Source of the DNA: Marifrigoribacter sp965178585
GTDB lineage: Bacteria; Bacteroidota; Bacteroidia; Flavobacteriales; Flavobacteriaceae
Length of the DNA stretch: 64,000 nt
Assembly (NCBI GenBank): GCA_965178585.1
Contig: OZ238267.1
Span: 558,001 to 622,000, forward strand
Reading direction: 5' to 3'
Shown: positions 44,386-53,540 of the stretch, one piece after another
How positions within the stretch are numbered: the stretch's first letter is position 1
Layout of the letters: every line of letters begins with the position of its first letter
The notes under the pieces: generated by a model
Database searches by the model: none
Seen by the model: only the letters and a program-made list of their open reading frames with translations
Told to the model about the DNA's origin: nothing
Translations under genes and position numbers: made by a program

Positions 44386-45306
44386 TCACCCATTTATTGC
44401 TTCAACAGAATTTACTTTCCCTTTTAGCATTTCTTTTAGCATTGCTTCAATACCATTTTTCAGGGTTACAGTGGAAGAAGGGCACCCACTACAGGCTCCT
44501 TGTAAAATTACCTTAACGGTTTTAGTGTTATTATTATAGGAATCAAAAGCGATGTTTCCGCCATCTCCTTCAACTGCAGGCCTTATATATTCATTTAATA
44601 TTGAAATAATTTCTTTTTCAATTTCTGAATATTCTCTTTCTTCTGTTAATTTATTGGTTTGCTCTTCTTTCTGAAGGATTTCATCATTAAAAATCACATT
44701 CCCAGATTCAATATAGCTTCTAATGAAATCTCTTAATTCATTTGCAATTTCTTGCCAATCAATACCGTTTTGTTTAGTAACAGAAACATAGTTGTTATTA
44801 ATAAAAACTTCTTTTACAAAAGGAAAATTGAATAATTCCTTAGCTAATGGAGCGTGGTTTGTTTCACTTTCATTTTTGAATTCATACATGGTATTTGCAA
44901 TAGATCTATTAGCTACAAACTTGATTACTTCAGGATTTGGTGTGCTTTCTGCGTAAATAGTTATTGGAATTTTTTTAGAAGCTTCTTCGTTATTTTTTGG
45001 TTCTATAATAACTTTTTTCCCTGAACTAAGGTAGTTTTCGATTGTTTCTGCAACTTCATCTTGAACATCAACCCAGTTTATTTGAGTTAAATTAAATGGA
45101 AATTTCTCTATCGCGATAAAATTTTGAGAAATATAAATTGTTTTAACAAAGGGTAAATAAAATAACTCTTGAGCAATAGGGCTAGGTTTAGCGGCATCAA
45201 TATTATTAAATTCGTAACTTTTTGCCTGTGTTAGAAAGGAGTTTGCAACAAATTTTACAATATTTTCGTTATTTGTAAGTTGTACTGATATATTTATTTT
45301 GGACAT
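44386..45306 (-). CDS. Nfu-type iron-sulfur cluster carrier with duplicated N-domain
   Basis: The 306-residue protein carries and delivers Fe-S clusters. Two copies of the Nfu N-terminal domain occur in tandem (residues 1-105 and 112-210), each with VKFVAN and a LFYLPFVK or LFNFPFVK turn. A C-terminal NifU domain (from about residue 235) follows with the cluster-binding motif GACSGCPSS. The repeat of the N-domain is a flavobacterial form. It is divergently arranged with the giant secreted protein gene, whose start is 74 bases away. Confidence 0.9.
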   Translation of the reverse strand: MSKINISVQLTNNENIVKFVANSFLTQAKSYEFNNIDAAKPSPIAQELFYLPFVKTIYISQNFIAIEKFPFNLTQINWVDVQDEVAETIENYLSSGKKVIIEPKNNEEASKKIPITIYAESTPNPEVIKFVANRSIANTMYEFKNESETNHAPLAKELFNFPFVKEVFINNNYVSVTKQNGIDWQEIANELRDFIRSYIESGNVIFNDEILQKEEQTNKLTEEREYSEIEKEIISILNEYIRPAVEGDGGNIAFDSYNNNTKTVKVILQGACSGCPSSTVTLKNGIEAMLKEMLKGKVNSVEAING

Positions 45307-45322
45307 TTCTTAACTTTTTTTG

Positions 45323-45354
45323 CAAAAATATGAAAAGAAAAGCAATGTATTCAA
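45323..45354 (-). promoter_or_regulatory. Promoter of nfu
   Basis: On the minus strand TTG (45354-45352), 21 bases, then TATTTTTG (45330-45323), 16 bases before the nfu ATG. The spacing and sequence agree with the Bacteroidota promoter. Confidence 0.6.
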
Positions 45355-45362
45355 TATATTTG
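45355..45362 (+). promoter_or_regulatory. -7 element of the giant secreted protein gene
   Basis: TATATTTG matches TANNTTTG and stands 17 bases before the chosen ATG at 45380. It directly abuts the nfu -33 element, so the two divergent promoters are back to back. There is no TTG at the right upstream spacing. Confidence 0.45.
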
Positions 45363-45379
45363 AAACCTTAACCTATTGC

Positions 45380-48300
45380 ATGAAGAAAATATTACTCCCC
45401 ATTGTACTACTTTTCTCAGTAATCAGCTACTCTCAGTTTATTACTGTTGATGAGACATTTACTACTCAGGAATTAATAGAAGATATTCTTATTAATAGTC
45501 CTTGCGCTACTACTTCAAATTATTTATCTGTAACAGGAACTGATTTTGGAGAAGGTAATGGAATTGGTGCTTTTAATGCTAATGGTTCCGATTTTCCTTA
45601 TCAAGATGGTATTATATTAAGCTCTGGTTATGTTGCTAATTCACCTGGCCCAAATTTAATCGACCTTAGTGATGGGTCATTTGCTTGGCCTGGAGATGCA
45701 GATTTGGAAGCAAATACTACTGCAACTGGCACAAACAATGCTTCTTTTATTCAGTTTGATTTTGTTCCAGCGATTAGTTCCATTAGTTTTAATTTTCTAT
45801 TTGCTTCTGAAGAATATAATCAAAATTTTGAATGTACTTACTCAGATGCATTTGCTTTTATTCTTACAGATCAATTAACAGGTGTTGTGCAAAACTTAGC
45901 TGTTTTGCCAGGCACAACAACCCCAATAGAAGCTACCAATATACACCCTGATGTACCGGGAATATGTCCTGCTATTAATGAAGTTTATTTTGATAAGTAT
46001 AATTTTTTACCTTTTAACGACGAAAACTTATCAGCTACAAATTATAACGGACAAATAGTAAGTCTTGTTGCACAAGGTAATGTCGTAGTAGGAAATACTT
46101 ATACTATAAAATTAGTAATTGCTGATGAAACAGATTCTGCTCTAGATTCTGCTGTTTTTTTAGAAGCAGGTTCTTTTAATATTGGTGTAGATTTAGGTGA
46201 TGATTTAACTATTGCAGGAGGGACTGCTCCTTGCGAAGGTCAAGATGTAGAGTTAAGTGTGACACCAGATGTTTCAGGTCAAACTACATATCAATGGTCT
46301 GTATGGAACCCTGGATCAATGATGTTTGTAAATATTCCTGGAGCAACATCTAATACATTAATTGTTACAACCCAAGGGACTTATCAATTAGAATCTACTT
46401 TTAATGGTGGTTGTACTGCTGCTGACGATGTGCTCGTGGAATTTGCTCCACAGCCGAATGCAGGCATACCTGATGATTTGGTTTTGTGTGATGAGTTTCC
46501 AAATGATGGATTTGCTGAATTTGATTTAACACTGAGTGATGTTCAAATAATTAATGGAGAACCAAATGTCTTATTAGAGTATTACATTACATTAGCTGAA
46601 GCTGAAGCAGGATTGACACCAATTTTAACACCTGCAGCTTTTACGAATACCATTCCTAGTTATCAAATTATCTATGCTCGTTTAACGGAAATTTCTTTAG
46701 GCTGTTATGATATAGTCGAGCAAGTTCTCCAAGTCGATCAGGCTCCAGCATTAACGGATCCTATTTCGGATTATTTTTTATGTGATGATATTTCTGGAGA
46801 TGGAGTAGAAGTTTTTGATTTATTATCAAAAGACGCTGAGATATTAAACACTTTATTAGGAGTAACTTTAGGATATTATACAACCGAGGCAGATGCTTTG
46901 GCTGGCATTAACATTATTCCTAATCCGGGAACTTATAGTAATGTAACCAATCCACAAACGATATGGGTGCGCGCTGAGAATTCAGCAGGCTGTATAACGG
47001 TTCTAAGTTTCGATTTAATTGTGGGAGGTGTTCCTGCCTATACGGTGGTTCCCACCTTTGAGCAGTGTGATGATTTAGTTTTAGATGGCTTTACGGAGTT
47101 TGATTTAAATTCACAAGATGTTTTAATTACGGGAGGTAATCCGGTTTTAAGTGTAAGTTATCACCCAACACTGGTTGATGCAGATGCTAACACTAATCCT
47201 TTAGCAAACCCTCATACCAATGCGGTCAATCCAGAAACTATTTTTGTACGAGTAGAAGATAACACTACGGGATGTTACGAGACCTTTACTATGGATTTAG
47301 TGGTGGTTCCACCACCAGATATTTTCCTGCCAGATCCTTTAGAGTATTGTGATCCAGACAATGATGGTTTTGGAGAGTTTACCCTTACCGATGCCGATAG
47401 CCAAGTTACAGGAGGAGTTCCTACGGGGAATTTGATGGTGACCTATCATTACCTGCAGGCAGATGCAGATAATGGTGTCAACCCTTTAGCAAGTCCTTAT
47501 TTTAATGACGTTCCTTATCTTCAGACTGTTTATGTACGCCTTTTAGATCAATCTACAGGATGTTATAGTACTACAACCTTAGACTTGGTTGTATTAGATA
47601 GCCCACAAATCATTCAGCCTAGTGATTTGGTACTTTGTGATGATGATGGAGATGGCGTTACGATATTTGATTTAACGGTAAGTGAGCCAGAACTATTAAA
47701 TGGACTGGACCCTACCCTTTATACCATTACCTATTATGAAGATGCTGGACTGACCATTCCTATTGGTAATCCAATGGCTTATGCCAATACACCACCGAGT
47801 CCACAGACCATTTATATTGTGGTGGAAGATATTGCCAATGAATGTCAAAGCCAGACTACCTTACTACTTTGGGTAAACATTCCTCCGGTACTAATTGCTC
47901 CTACTCCTTACGAGTTATGTGATGTAACAGAGATTACTGGACCTGATGATGAATTAGAGCCTTTTGATTTAGATAGCAAGACTAGTGAGATTACGGGAGG
48001 TAATACTATAATTAACATTACCTATCACGAAACACAGGCCGATGCCGATGCAGGTACCAACCCACTGGTGAGTCCATATACCAATCTTACGAACCCTCAA
48101 ACGATCTTTATTCGCGCAGAAGACTCTAACACCTTATGTACGGTTAGTCTTGGAATCACGTTGGATCTAGTTGTTAATCCACTGCCCTCTCCAGTAACCC
48201 CAACACCTTTGGAAGTTTGTGATGATGATAATGATGGGATTGCTCAGTTTATGCTAACCGACAAAGATATAGAGATCATTGGTGGAGAGCCAGGTGTGGT

Positions 48301-51300
48301 AGTAAGTTACCACGAAACCTTATTAGATGCAGAAGCAGGTGTTTTTGCACTGACAAGTCCTTATACCAATACCACTACCTATGTTCAGATTATTTTTGCA
48401 CGTGCAGAGTATCCTGTCGCATTAGGCGGAACGGGTTGTTTCCGTATTGTAGAGTTGGAGCTTAGAACCAATCCAACGCCTATTATTCCTATAGACATCC
48501 CCGATTTAGTGCTATGTGATGACGATGGGTTTACAATATTTGATTTGACCCAGCGTGCTGGTGATATTTATGGAACTCAAGATCCAGCCAATTATACACT
48601 TACCTATTACCTAACACAGGCAGATGCAGAGGCAGGAATTAACACCATTGCCAACCCTACTGCTTTTCCAAATACGACCAATCCACAAACCATATGGGTT
48701 CGATTGGAAGACAATACCACAGCCTGTATTAAAGTAGGAAGTTTTGAATTGGTAGTCGAACTAATCCCTACCTTCATTGCAGTAACTCCATTTGAGCAAT
48801 GTGATGACGAGGTTCAAGATGGCTTTACAGAATTTGATTTAAACCTGCAAAATGCAACCATTACAGGAGGCGATCCTACCTTAGGAGTTACCTATTATAA
48901 CAATCAAGTGGATGCAGATGCTGCAACCAACCCACTTGTAATTCCATATACCAATACGGTTAACCCAGAGACGATTTATGTTCGGATAGAGAGTAATGTT
49001 ACAGGGTGTTATGGAAGCTATGCCATGGAACTAGTAGTCGTACCTGCACCATCCATATTTCAACCTACGCCACTGGAGTTTTGTGACCCAGACAATGATG
49101 GATTTGGAGAGTTTATGCTAACCGATGCAGATTTAGAGGTTACCGGAGGAGTTCCAACTGGAAACCTTCAGGTAAGCTATCATTATTTATTAGAAGATGC
49201 CGTTAACAATGTATTGCCATTACCAACAGCAGTTCCTTACCTGAACGACGTACCTTACTTACAAACGGTTTATGTACGATTGGTAGATCAAACTACCGGG
49301 TGTTATAGTATTATTACTTTAGACTTAGTTGTTTTAGATAGCCCGCAGATTATACAACCTACTGATATGATCTTGTGTGATGACGATGGAGATGGAATCG
49401 AAGTTTTCGATTTAACTCTGAGTGAGCCAGAATTATTAAACGGATTGGATCCAGCGCTTTATACCATTACCTATTATGAAGATGCTGCATTAACCGTTGC
49501 TATTGCAAATCCAACGGCTTACTCTAACACACCGCCAAGTCCACAAACCATTTATGTGGTAGTAGAAGACATTGCCAATGGATGTAGAAGTCAGACAATC
49601 TTACTGCTTTGGGTAGTAGATGCACCTACTTTAATAGCACCTACGGCATTAGAGCTATGTGATATGACAGAGATCACAGGTCCAGACGATGAGACAGAGC
49701 CTTTTGATTTGGAAAGTAAAACCGATGAAATTACAGGAGGAAATCCAACCGTTGGAATTACCTATTATGAAACACAGGCCGATGCCGATGCAGGAATTAA
49801 TGCGCTGACAAGTCCGTATATCAATACCAGTAACCCACAAACCATATTTATACGTGCAGAAGATCAAGATACCAACTGTGTAATCAGTCAGGGAATTACT
49901 TTAAGCTTGGTAGTTAATCCGTTGCCTTCACCGGTAACTCCTACACCACTGGAAGTATGTGATGTAGATAATGATGGGTTTGCTTCCTTTACACTGACTG
50001 ATAAAGACGTGGAGATCATAGGAGGAGAGCCTGGAGTCGTGGTAAGTTATTACGAAACCTTATTAGATGCAGAGGCCGCTGTTTTTGCACTAACGAGTCC
50101 TTATACAAACATCGTGACTCCAAGTCAGATTATTTATGCACGTGCGGAATTCCCATTACCTCCAGTAGGAACAGGAACGGGATGTTACCGAATTGTAGAG
50201 TTGGAATTAATTGTGAACCCAACCCCTATTATCCCATTAGAAATTGAGGACTTAGTGATTTGTGATGATGATGGAGATGGTTTTTCTATTTTTGATTTAA
50301 CAGATCGTGCAGATGATATTTACGGCTTGCAAGATCCGGCAGATTACACCCTTACTTATCATACCGATCAGGTAGATGCACAGACGGGTGCCAATCCAAT
50401 AGCCAATCCTACGGCTTTTCCAAATACGGTGAATCCACAAATTATATGGGTACGATTGGAAGATAACCTAACCGGATGTTCGAAGATTGGAAGTTTTGAA
50501 ATCCGTTCAGAGTTAGGACCTTCAGTAATCCAACCTACGCCACTTACCTTATGTGATGATTTAGGAGAGCCGAATGATGGAGTGACACTTTTTGACTTAA
50601 CGGTTAAAAATGCAGAGATTACGGGAGGTGCCTTAGGAGTAACGGTACATTATTATGAGACTCAGGCGGATGCCCAGGCAGATATTAATGTAATCGATCC
50701 TGATACGGCTTACCAAAACACGAGTAATCCACAAATTATATGGGCACGAGTATCGGATGTAAATACCTTATGTTTTGACACTACGGTTCATCTAACACTT
50801 CGAGTAGAGGCCAATCCAGATCCAGAAGATCCAGATCCTATTATTCTTTGTGATGTAACCGATATTACAGGGCCTAATGATTTAACAGAGGTTTTTGATT
50901 TAACGATTCGCGAAGCGCAGATTTTAGATGGAGAAACTTGGGATGTAAGTTATTATAATAGCTACCAAGATGCAGTAGATGACAATGCTCCGATATTGGT
51001 ACCAACGGCTTATACCAATGTGAGTACTCCAGAGATTGTATATGTACGGGTTTCTATAGATCTTTTAGATGCTGCTGCTTGTTTTGAAATTGTAGCGTTA
51101 GAACTAATTGTGGACCCAATTCCAGATGACAGTGTGGTGGTTACAGACTACATTATTTGTGAGATTCCAGGAGATGGACAAGCAGTCTTTGATTTAACTT
51201 CTAAGATTGATGAAATCTTAAACGGGCAAGATCCAACGATTTTTCAAGTGATTTTCTATGAAAGTCAGGCAGAGGCAGATGCGATGATTAATGCCATACA

Positions 51301-52474
51301 AAATCCTGCAACCTATACCAACATGACTAACCCACAAACTATTTATGTGGTTATTTCAAATATGGATACGGGATGTTTTGTATCCACTCAGAATTTTGAA
51401 ATAGAAGAGCGAGAAGGAGCAGTTGCTAATACACCACTAGAACCGTATGCTATTTGTGACTACTATAATGAGAACGATGGTATTGCAGAATTTGATTTAT
51501 TAAATCAAGAGTTATTAGATGAAATATTAGGAGGTCAAGATCCTTTGGTATATCAATTGGATTTTTATGGAACCTTAGAAAATGCAGAATTAGAAAATTC
51601 TCCATTACCAACTACTTATGTAAATGTGATTAACCCTCAGGTAATTTACGTAAGGGTTACCAATATCAATACCGAATGTTACGATATAGCAGAGGTAATC
51701 TTAAAGGTAGAGATTATCCCAGAGGTAGCTTTGGATGAATTCTATAGATTATGTGTCGATGCATTGGGCAATCCAATACCGGCAGAAGAAGGTAGTGCTT
51801 CACCACCTGTAATTGATACTGGATTGGATCCAAGTATTTATATATTTGAATGGCAATTAAATTCAGAGGTATTACTAGGTGAGATTGGAGCATCCATCAC
51901 GGCTTTGCAAGAAGGTACCTATACCGTAACAGTAACCGAAATACTAACAGGTTGTATGGCTAGTACCTCTACAACGGTAGTGACATCATCACCGCCAATT
52001 GATTATACGGTAGAGGTAACGGATGCTTTTTCTTCAAATCATAATATTGTAGCTACGGTAATGGATGAAGGAGAATTTGTGTTTCAATTAGATGATAACC
52101 CTTTCCAAGAAAGTGGCACTTTTGTTAATGTCCTTCCAGGAAATCACACCGTTACCATAAAAGATGTAAATGGTTGTGGAAGTGTAACTATTGATGTGGG
52201 AGTGATTGACTATCCACAGTTTATGACACCGAATCAAGATGGGTATCACGATACTTGGAATATCATTGGTATTGCAAATGGGGACCCTACCGCAAAAATT
52301 TATATATTTGATCGTTTTGGTAAACTCCTAAAACAATTAAGCCCACTCTCTGAAGGTTGGGATGGTTCCTATAACGGAAACCCGATGCCTTCTAGCGATT
52401 ACTGGTTTAGAGTAGAGTATACCGAAAACAATACTAAAAAAGAATTTAGAGGACATTTTACCCTTAAAAGATAG
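45380..52474 (+). CDS. Giant T9SS-secreted repeat protein (choice-of-anchor L, type B sorting domain)
   Basis: The 2364-residue secreted protein starts at MKKILLPIVLLFSVISYSQ; an in-frame upstream start at 45320 precedes the -7 element and is rejected. After the signal peptide, residues about 25-275 form a choice-of-anchor L domain (IILSSGYVANSPGPN, FLFASEEYNQNFECTYSDAFAF). An Ig-like segment follows, then about 18 units of roughly 96 residues, each opening with a Cys-Asp-acidic run such as CDPDNDGFGEF and closing with a second Cys (TGCY...LDLVV). The end (FMTPNQDGYHDTW, FDRFGKLL, GWDGSYNGNPMPSSDYWF) is the type B gliding-associated C-terminal sorting domain. It is a probable adhesin or matrix protein with no visible enzyme motif, and is followed by its likely PorP/SprF helper. 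Confidence 0.9.
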   Translation: MKKILLPIVLLFSVISYSQFITVDETFTTQELIEDILINSPCATTSNYLSVTGTDFGEGNGIGAFNANGSDFPYQDGIILSSGYVANSPGPNLIDLSDGSFAWPGDADLEANTTATGTNNASFIQFDFVPAISSISFNFLFASEEYNQNFECTYSDAFAFILTDQLTGVVQNLAVLPGTTTPIEATNIHPDVPGICPAINEVYFDKYNFLPFNDENLSATNYNGQIVSLVAQGNVVVGNTYTIKLVIADETDSALDSAVFLEAGSFNIGVDLGDDLTIAGGTAPCEGQDVELSVTPDVSGQTTYQWSVWNPGSMMFVNIPGATSNTLIVTTQGTYQLESTFNGGCTAADDVLVEFAPQPNAGIPDDLVLCDEFPNDGFAEFDLTLSDVQIINGEPNVLLEYYITLAEAEAGLTPILTPAAFTNTIPSYQIIYARLTEISLGCYDIVEQVLQVDQAPALTDPISDYFLCDDISGDGVEVFDLLSKDAEILNTLLGVTLGYYTTEADALAGINIIPNPGTYSNVTNPQTIWVRAENSAGCITVLSFDLIVGGVPAYTVVPTFEQCDDLVLDGFTEFDLNSQDVLITGGNPVLSVSYHPTLVDADANTNPLANPHTNAVNPETIFVRVEDNTTGCYETFTMDLVVVPPPDIFLPDPLEYCDPDNDGFGEFTLTDADSQVTGGVPTGNLMVTYHYLQADADNGVNPLASPYFNDVPYLQTVYVRLLDQSTGCYSTTTLDLVVLDSPQIIQPSDLVLCDDDGDGVTIFDLTVSEPELLNGLDPTLYTITYYEDAGLTIPIGNPMAYANTPPSPQTIYIVVEDIANECQSQTTLLLWVNIPPVLIAPTPYELCDVTEITGPDDELEPFDLDSKTSEITGGNTIINITYHETQADADAGTNPLVSPYTNLTNPQTIFIRAEDSNTLCTVSLGITLDLVVNPLPSPVTPTPLEVCDDDNDGIAQFMLTDKDIEIIGGEPGVVVSYHETLLDAEAGVFALTSPYTNTTTYVQIIFARAEYPVALGGTGCFRIVELELRTNPTPIIPIDIPDLVLCDDDGFTIFDLTQRAGDIYGTQDPANYTLTYYLTQADAEAGINTIANPTAFPNTTNPQTIWVRLEDNTTACIKVGSFELVVELIPTFIAVTPFEQCDDEVQDGFTEFDLNLQNATITGGDPTLGVTYYNNQVDADAATNPLVIPYTNTVNPETIYVRIESNVTGCYGSYAMELVVVPAPSIFQPTPLEFCDPDNDGFGEFMLTDADLEVTGGVPTGNLQVSYHYLLEDAVNNVLPLPTAVPYLNDVPYLQTVYVRLVDQTTGCYSIITLDLVVLDSPQIIQPTDMILCDDDGDGIEVFDLTLSEPELLNGLDPALYTITYYEDAALTVAIANPTAYSNTPPSPQTIYVVVEDIANGCRSQTILLLWVVDAPTLIAPTALELCDMTEITGPDDETEPFDLESKTDEITGGNPTVGITYYETQADADAGINALTSPYINTSNPQTIFIRAEDQDTNCVISQGITLSLVVNPLPSPVTPTPLEVCDVDNDGFASFTLTDKDVEIIGGEPGVVVSYYETLLDAEAAVFALTSPYTNIVTPSQIIYARAEFPLPPVGTGTGCYRIVELELIVNPTPIIPLEIEDLVICDDDGDGFSIFDLTDRADDIYGLQDPADYTLTYHTDQVDAQTGANPIANPTAFPNTVNPQIIWVRLEDNLTGCSKIGSFEIRSELGPSVIQPTPLTLCDDLGEPNDGVTLFDLTVKNAEITGGALGVTVHYYETQADAQADINVIDPDTAYQNTSNPQIIWARVSDVNTLCFDTTVHLTLRVEANPDPEDPDPIILCDVTDITGPNDLTEVFDLTIREAQILDGETWDVSYYNSYQDAVDDNAPILVPTAYTNVSTPEIVYVRVSIDLLDAAACFEIVALELIVDPIPDDSVVVTDYIICEIPGDGQAVFDLTSKIDEILNGQDPTIFQVIFYESQAEADAMINAIQNPATYTNMTNPQTIYVVISNMDTGCFVSTQNFEIEEREGAVANTPLEPYAICDYYNENDGIAEFDLLNQELLDEILGGQDPLVYQLDFYGTLENAELENSPLPTTYVNVINPQVIYVRVTNINTECYDIAEVILKVEIIPEVALDEFYRLCVDALGNPIPAEEGSASPPVIDTGLDPSIYIFEWQLNSEVLLGEIGASITALQEGTYTVTVTEILTGCMASTSTTVVTSSPPIDYTVEVTDAFSSNHNIVATVMDEGEFVFQLDDNPFQESGTFVNVLPGNHTVTIKDVNGCGSVTIDVGVIDYPQFMTPNQDGYHDTWNIIGIANGDPTAKIYIFDRFGKLLKQLSPLSEGWDGSYNGNPMPSSDYWFRVEYTENNTKKEFRGHFTLKR
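47057..48790 (+). repeat. Six-unit super-repeat, copy A (coding)
   Basis: This covers six consecutive repeat units of the giant protein, with openings FEQCDD, LEYCDP, LVLCDD, YELCDV, LEVCDD and LVLCDD. The same order of unit types recurs 1734 bases later. A 108-base sample starting at 47348 is about 77 percent identical to its counterpart at 49082 by my count (25 differences), mostly third-position changes. Confidence 0.85.
48791..50542 (+). repeat. Six-unit super-repeat, copy B (coding)
   Basis: This is the second copy of the six-unit block, with openings FEQCDD, LEFCDP, MILCDD, LELCDM, LEVCDV and LVICDD. Distinctive features match one for one with copy A, for example GLDPxLYTITYYEDA, TPPSPQTIY and the TEITGPDDE insert in unit four. 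Copy B is 18 bases longer than A owing to small indels, chiefly late in the block. Confidence 0.85.
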
Positions 52475-52486
52475 AAAACAGCAACA

Positions 52487-53494
52487 ATGACAATGAGTAT
52501 AAAAAAATATTACCTAATCTTATTTGTTTTGTTATCACAGATAACATTTGCACAAGATGGTATCCCTGTATATTCAGATTATTTTTCAGATAATCTATAT
52601 TTATTACATCCTTCAATGGCTGGAGCAGCTTCACATAATCAAATAAGATTGACTGCAAGGAAACAATGGTTTGATCAAAATGAAGCACCTAACCTGCAAA
52701 CATTAAGTTTTAATGCTAGAGTAGGAGAAAGGTCTGGAGTAGGAGCAATATTCTTTAATGATAAAAATGGGTATCATTCTCAAACTGGAGGATATTTAAC
52801 CTATGCTCATCATATTATGTTTTCAAGAAGTGATGCCGATTTAAATCAATTATCATTTGGTTTGAGTTTTGGATTAATACAATCTAGATTAGATGAAACT
52901 CAATTTGATCCAACTGATTTCGATCCAATTGTAGCAGGTATAATTCAAAGTACTTCGTATTTTAACATTGACGCAGGAGTTTCATATAACTTTCTAAACT
53001 TTTCAGGACATTTTACTGTTAAAAACTTAATGTTTCAGAATAGAGACATAAATTCGTCTGATTATGAGTCTGCTAATCAGCGTAAATATATCTTGTCTGC
53101 AGCATATGCAATTGGTAAATATGGAGCAACTTGGACATACGAGCCTTCATTTATGTTTCAATTTCAAGAGAGAACAGGAGAGCAATCAGTTGATATAAAT
53201 ATGAAATTCTATAGAGCCATGAATTTTGGAAAATTATGGGGTGGAATTTCATATAGAAGAAGTTTTGATGGAGCTGAATATTTAGATGGAATTGAGGTTG
53301 AAAATCAAAAACTGCAATATATAACTCCAGTGATAGGTATTAATTTTAATAAATTTATGTTTGCATATACGTATACTCAACAAACAGGTAGCGTAAAATT
53401 TGATAGTGGTGGCTATCATCAAATAACATTAGGATTTGACTTTTTAGGGAAGCGTGACGAACCCTATGATTGTAATTGTCCTGCAATTAACTAG
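52487..53494 (+). CDS. PorP/SprF-family T9SS membrane protein
   Basis: The 335-residue outer-membrane protein starts with a signal peptide (ends ITFAQ) and has the family opening GIPVYSDYFSDNLYLLHPSMAGAA. Alternating beta strands run to the closing GGYHQITLGFDF. PorP/SprF proteins assist secretion or surface attachment of type B C-terminal-domain cargo, and they are usually encoded right after it, as here (12 bases after the giant gene). The sequence ends in CNC, a cysteine pair after the last strand. ATG at 52487 or 52493 could be used. Confidence 0.9.
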   Translation: MTMSIKKYYLILFVLLSQITFAQDGIPVYSDYFSDNLYLLHPSMAGAASHNQIRLTARKQWFDQNEAPNLQTLSFNARVGERSGVGAIFFNDKNGYHSQTGGYLTYAHHIMFSRSDADLNQLSFGLSFGLIQSRLDETQFDPTDFDPIVAGIIQSTSYFNIDAGVSYNFLNFSGHFTVKNLMFQNRDINSSDYESANQRKYILSAAYAIGKYGATWTYEPSFMFQFQERTGEQSVDINMKFYRAMNFGKLWGGISYRRSFDGAEYLDGIEVENQKLQYITPVIGINFNKFMFAYTYTQQTGSVKFDSGGYHQITLGFDFLGKRDEPYDCNCPAIN

Positions 53495-53499
53495 TATAT

Positions 53500-53525
53500 A
53501 AAAAAGCTCCATACGGAGCTTTTTT
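53500..53525. terminator. Bidirectional terminator between porP/sprF and the VWA gene
   Basis: AAAAAAGCTCC and GGAGCTTTTTT form an 11-pair stem with an ATAC loop, flanked by A6 and T6. It serves both convergent genes. Confidence 0.9.
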
Positions 53526-53540
53526 ATATGAAAAGAATAG

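Noticed and set aside
45320..45379. Upstream start at 45320 for the giant protein
   Set aside because: It precedes the -7 element and would put 20 charged residues before a clear signal peptide; ATG 45380 is preferred.
46444..51720. Repeat array that could be mistaken for a CRISPR or satellite
   Set aside because: The period is about 290 bases, copies diverge mainly at third codon positions, and the frame is continuous through one protein; it is a coding tandem repeat.
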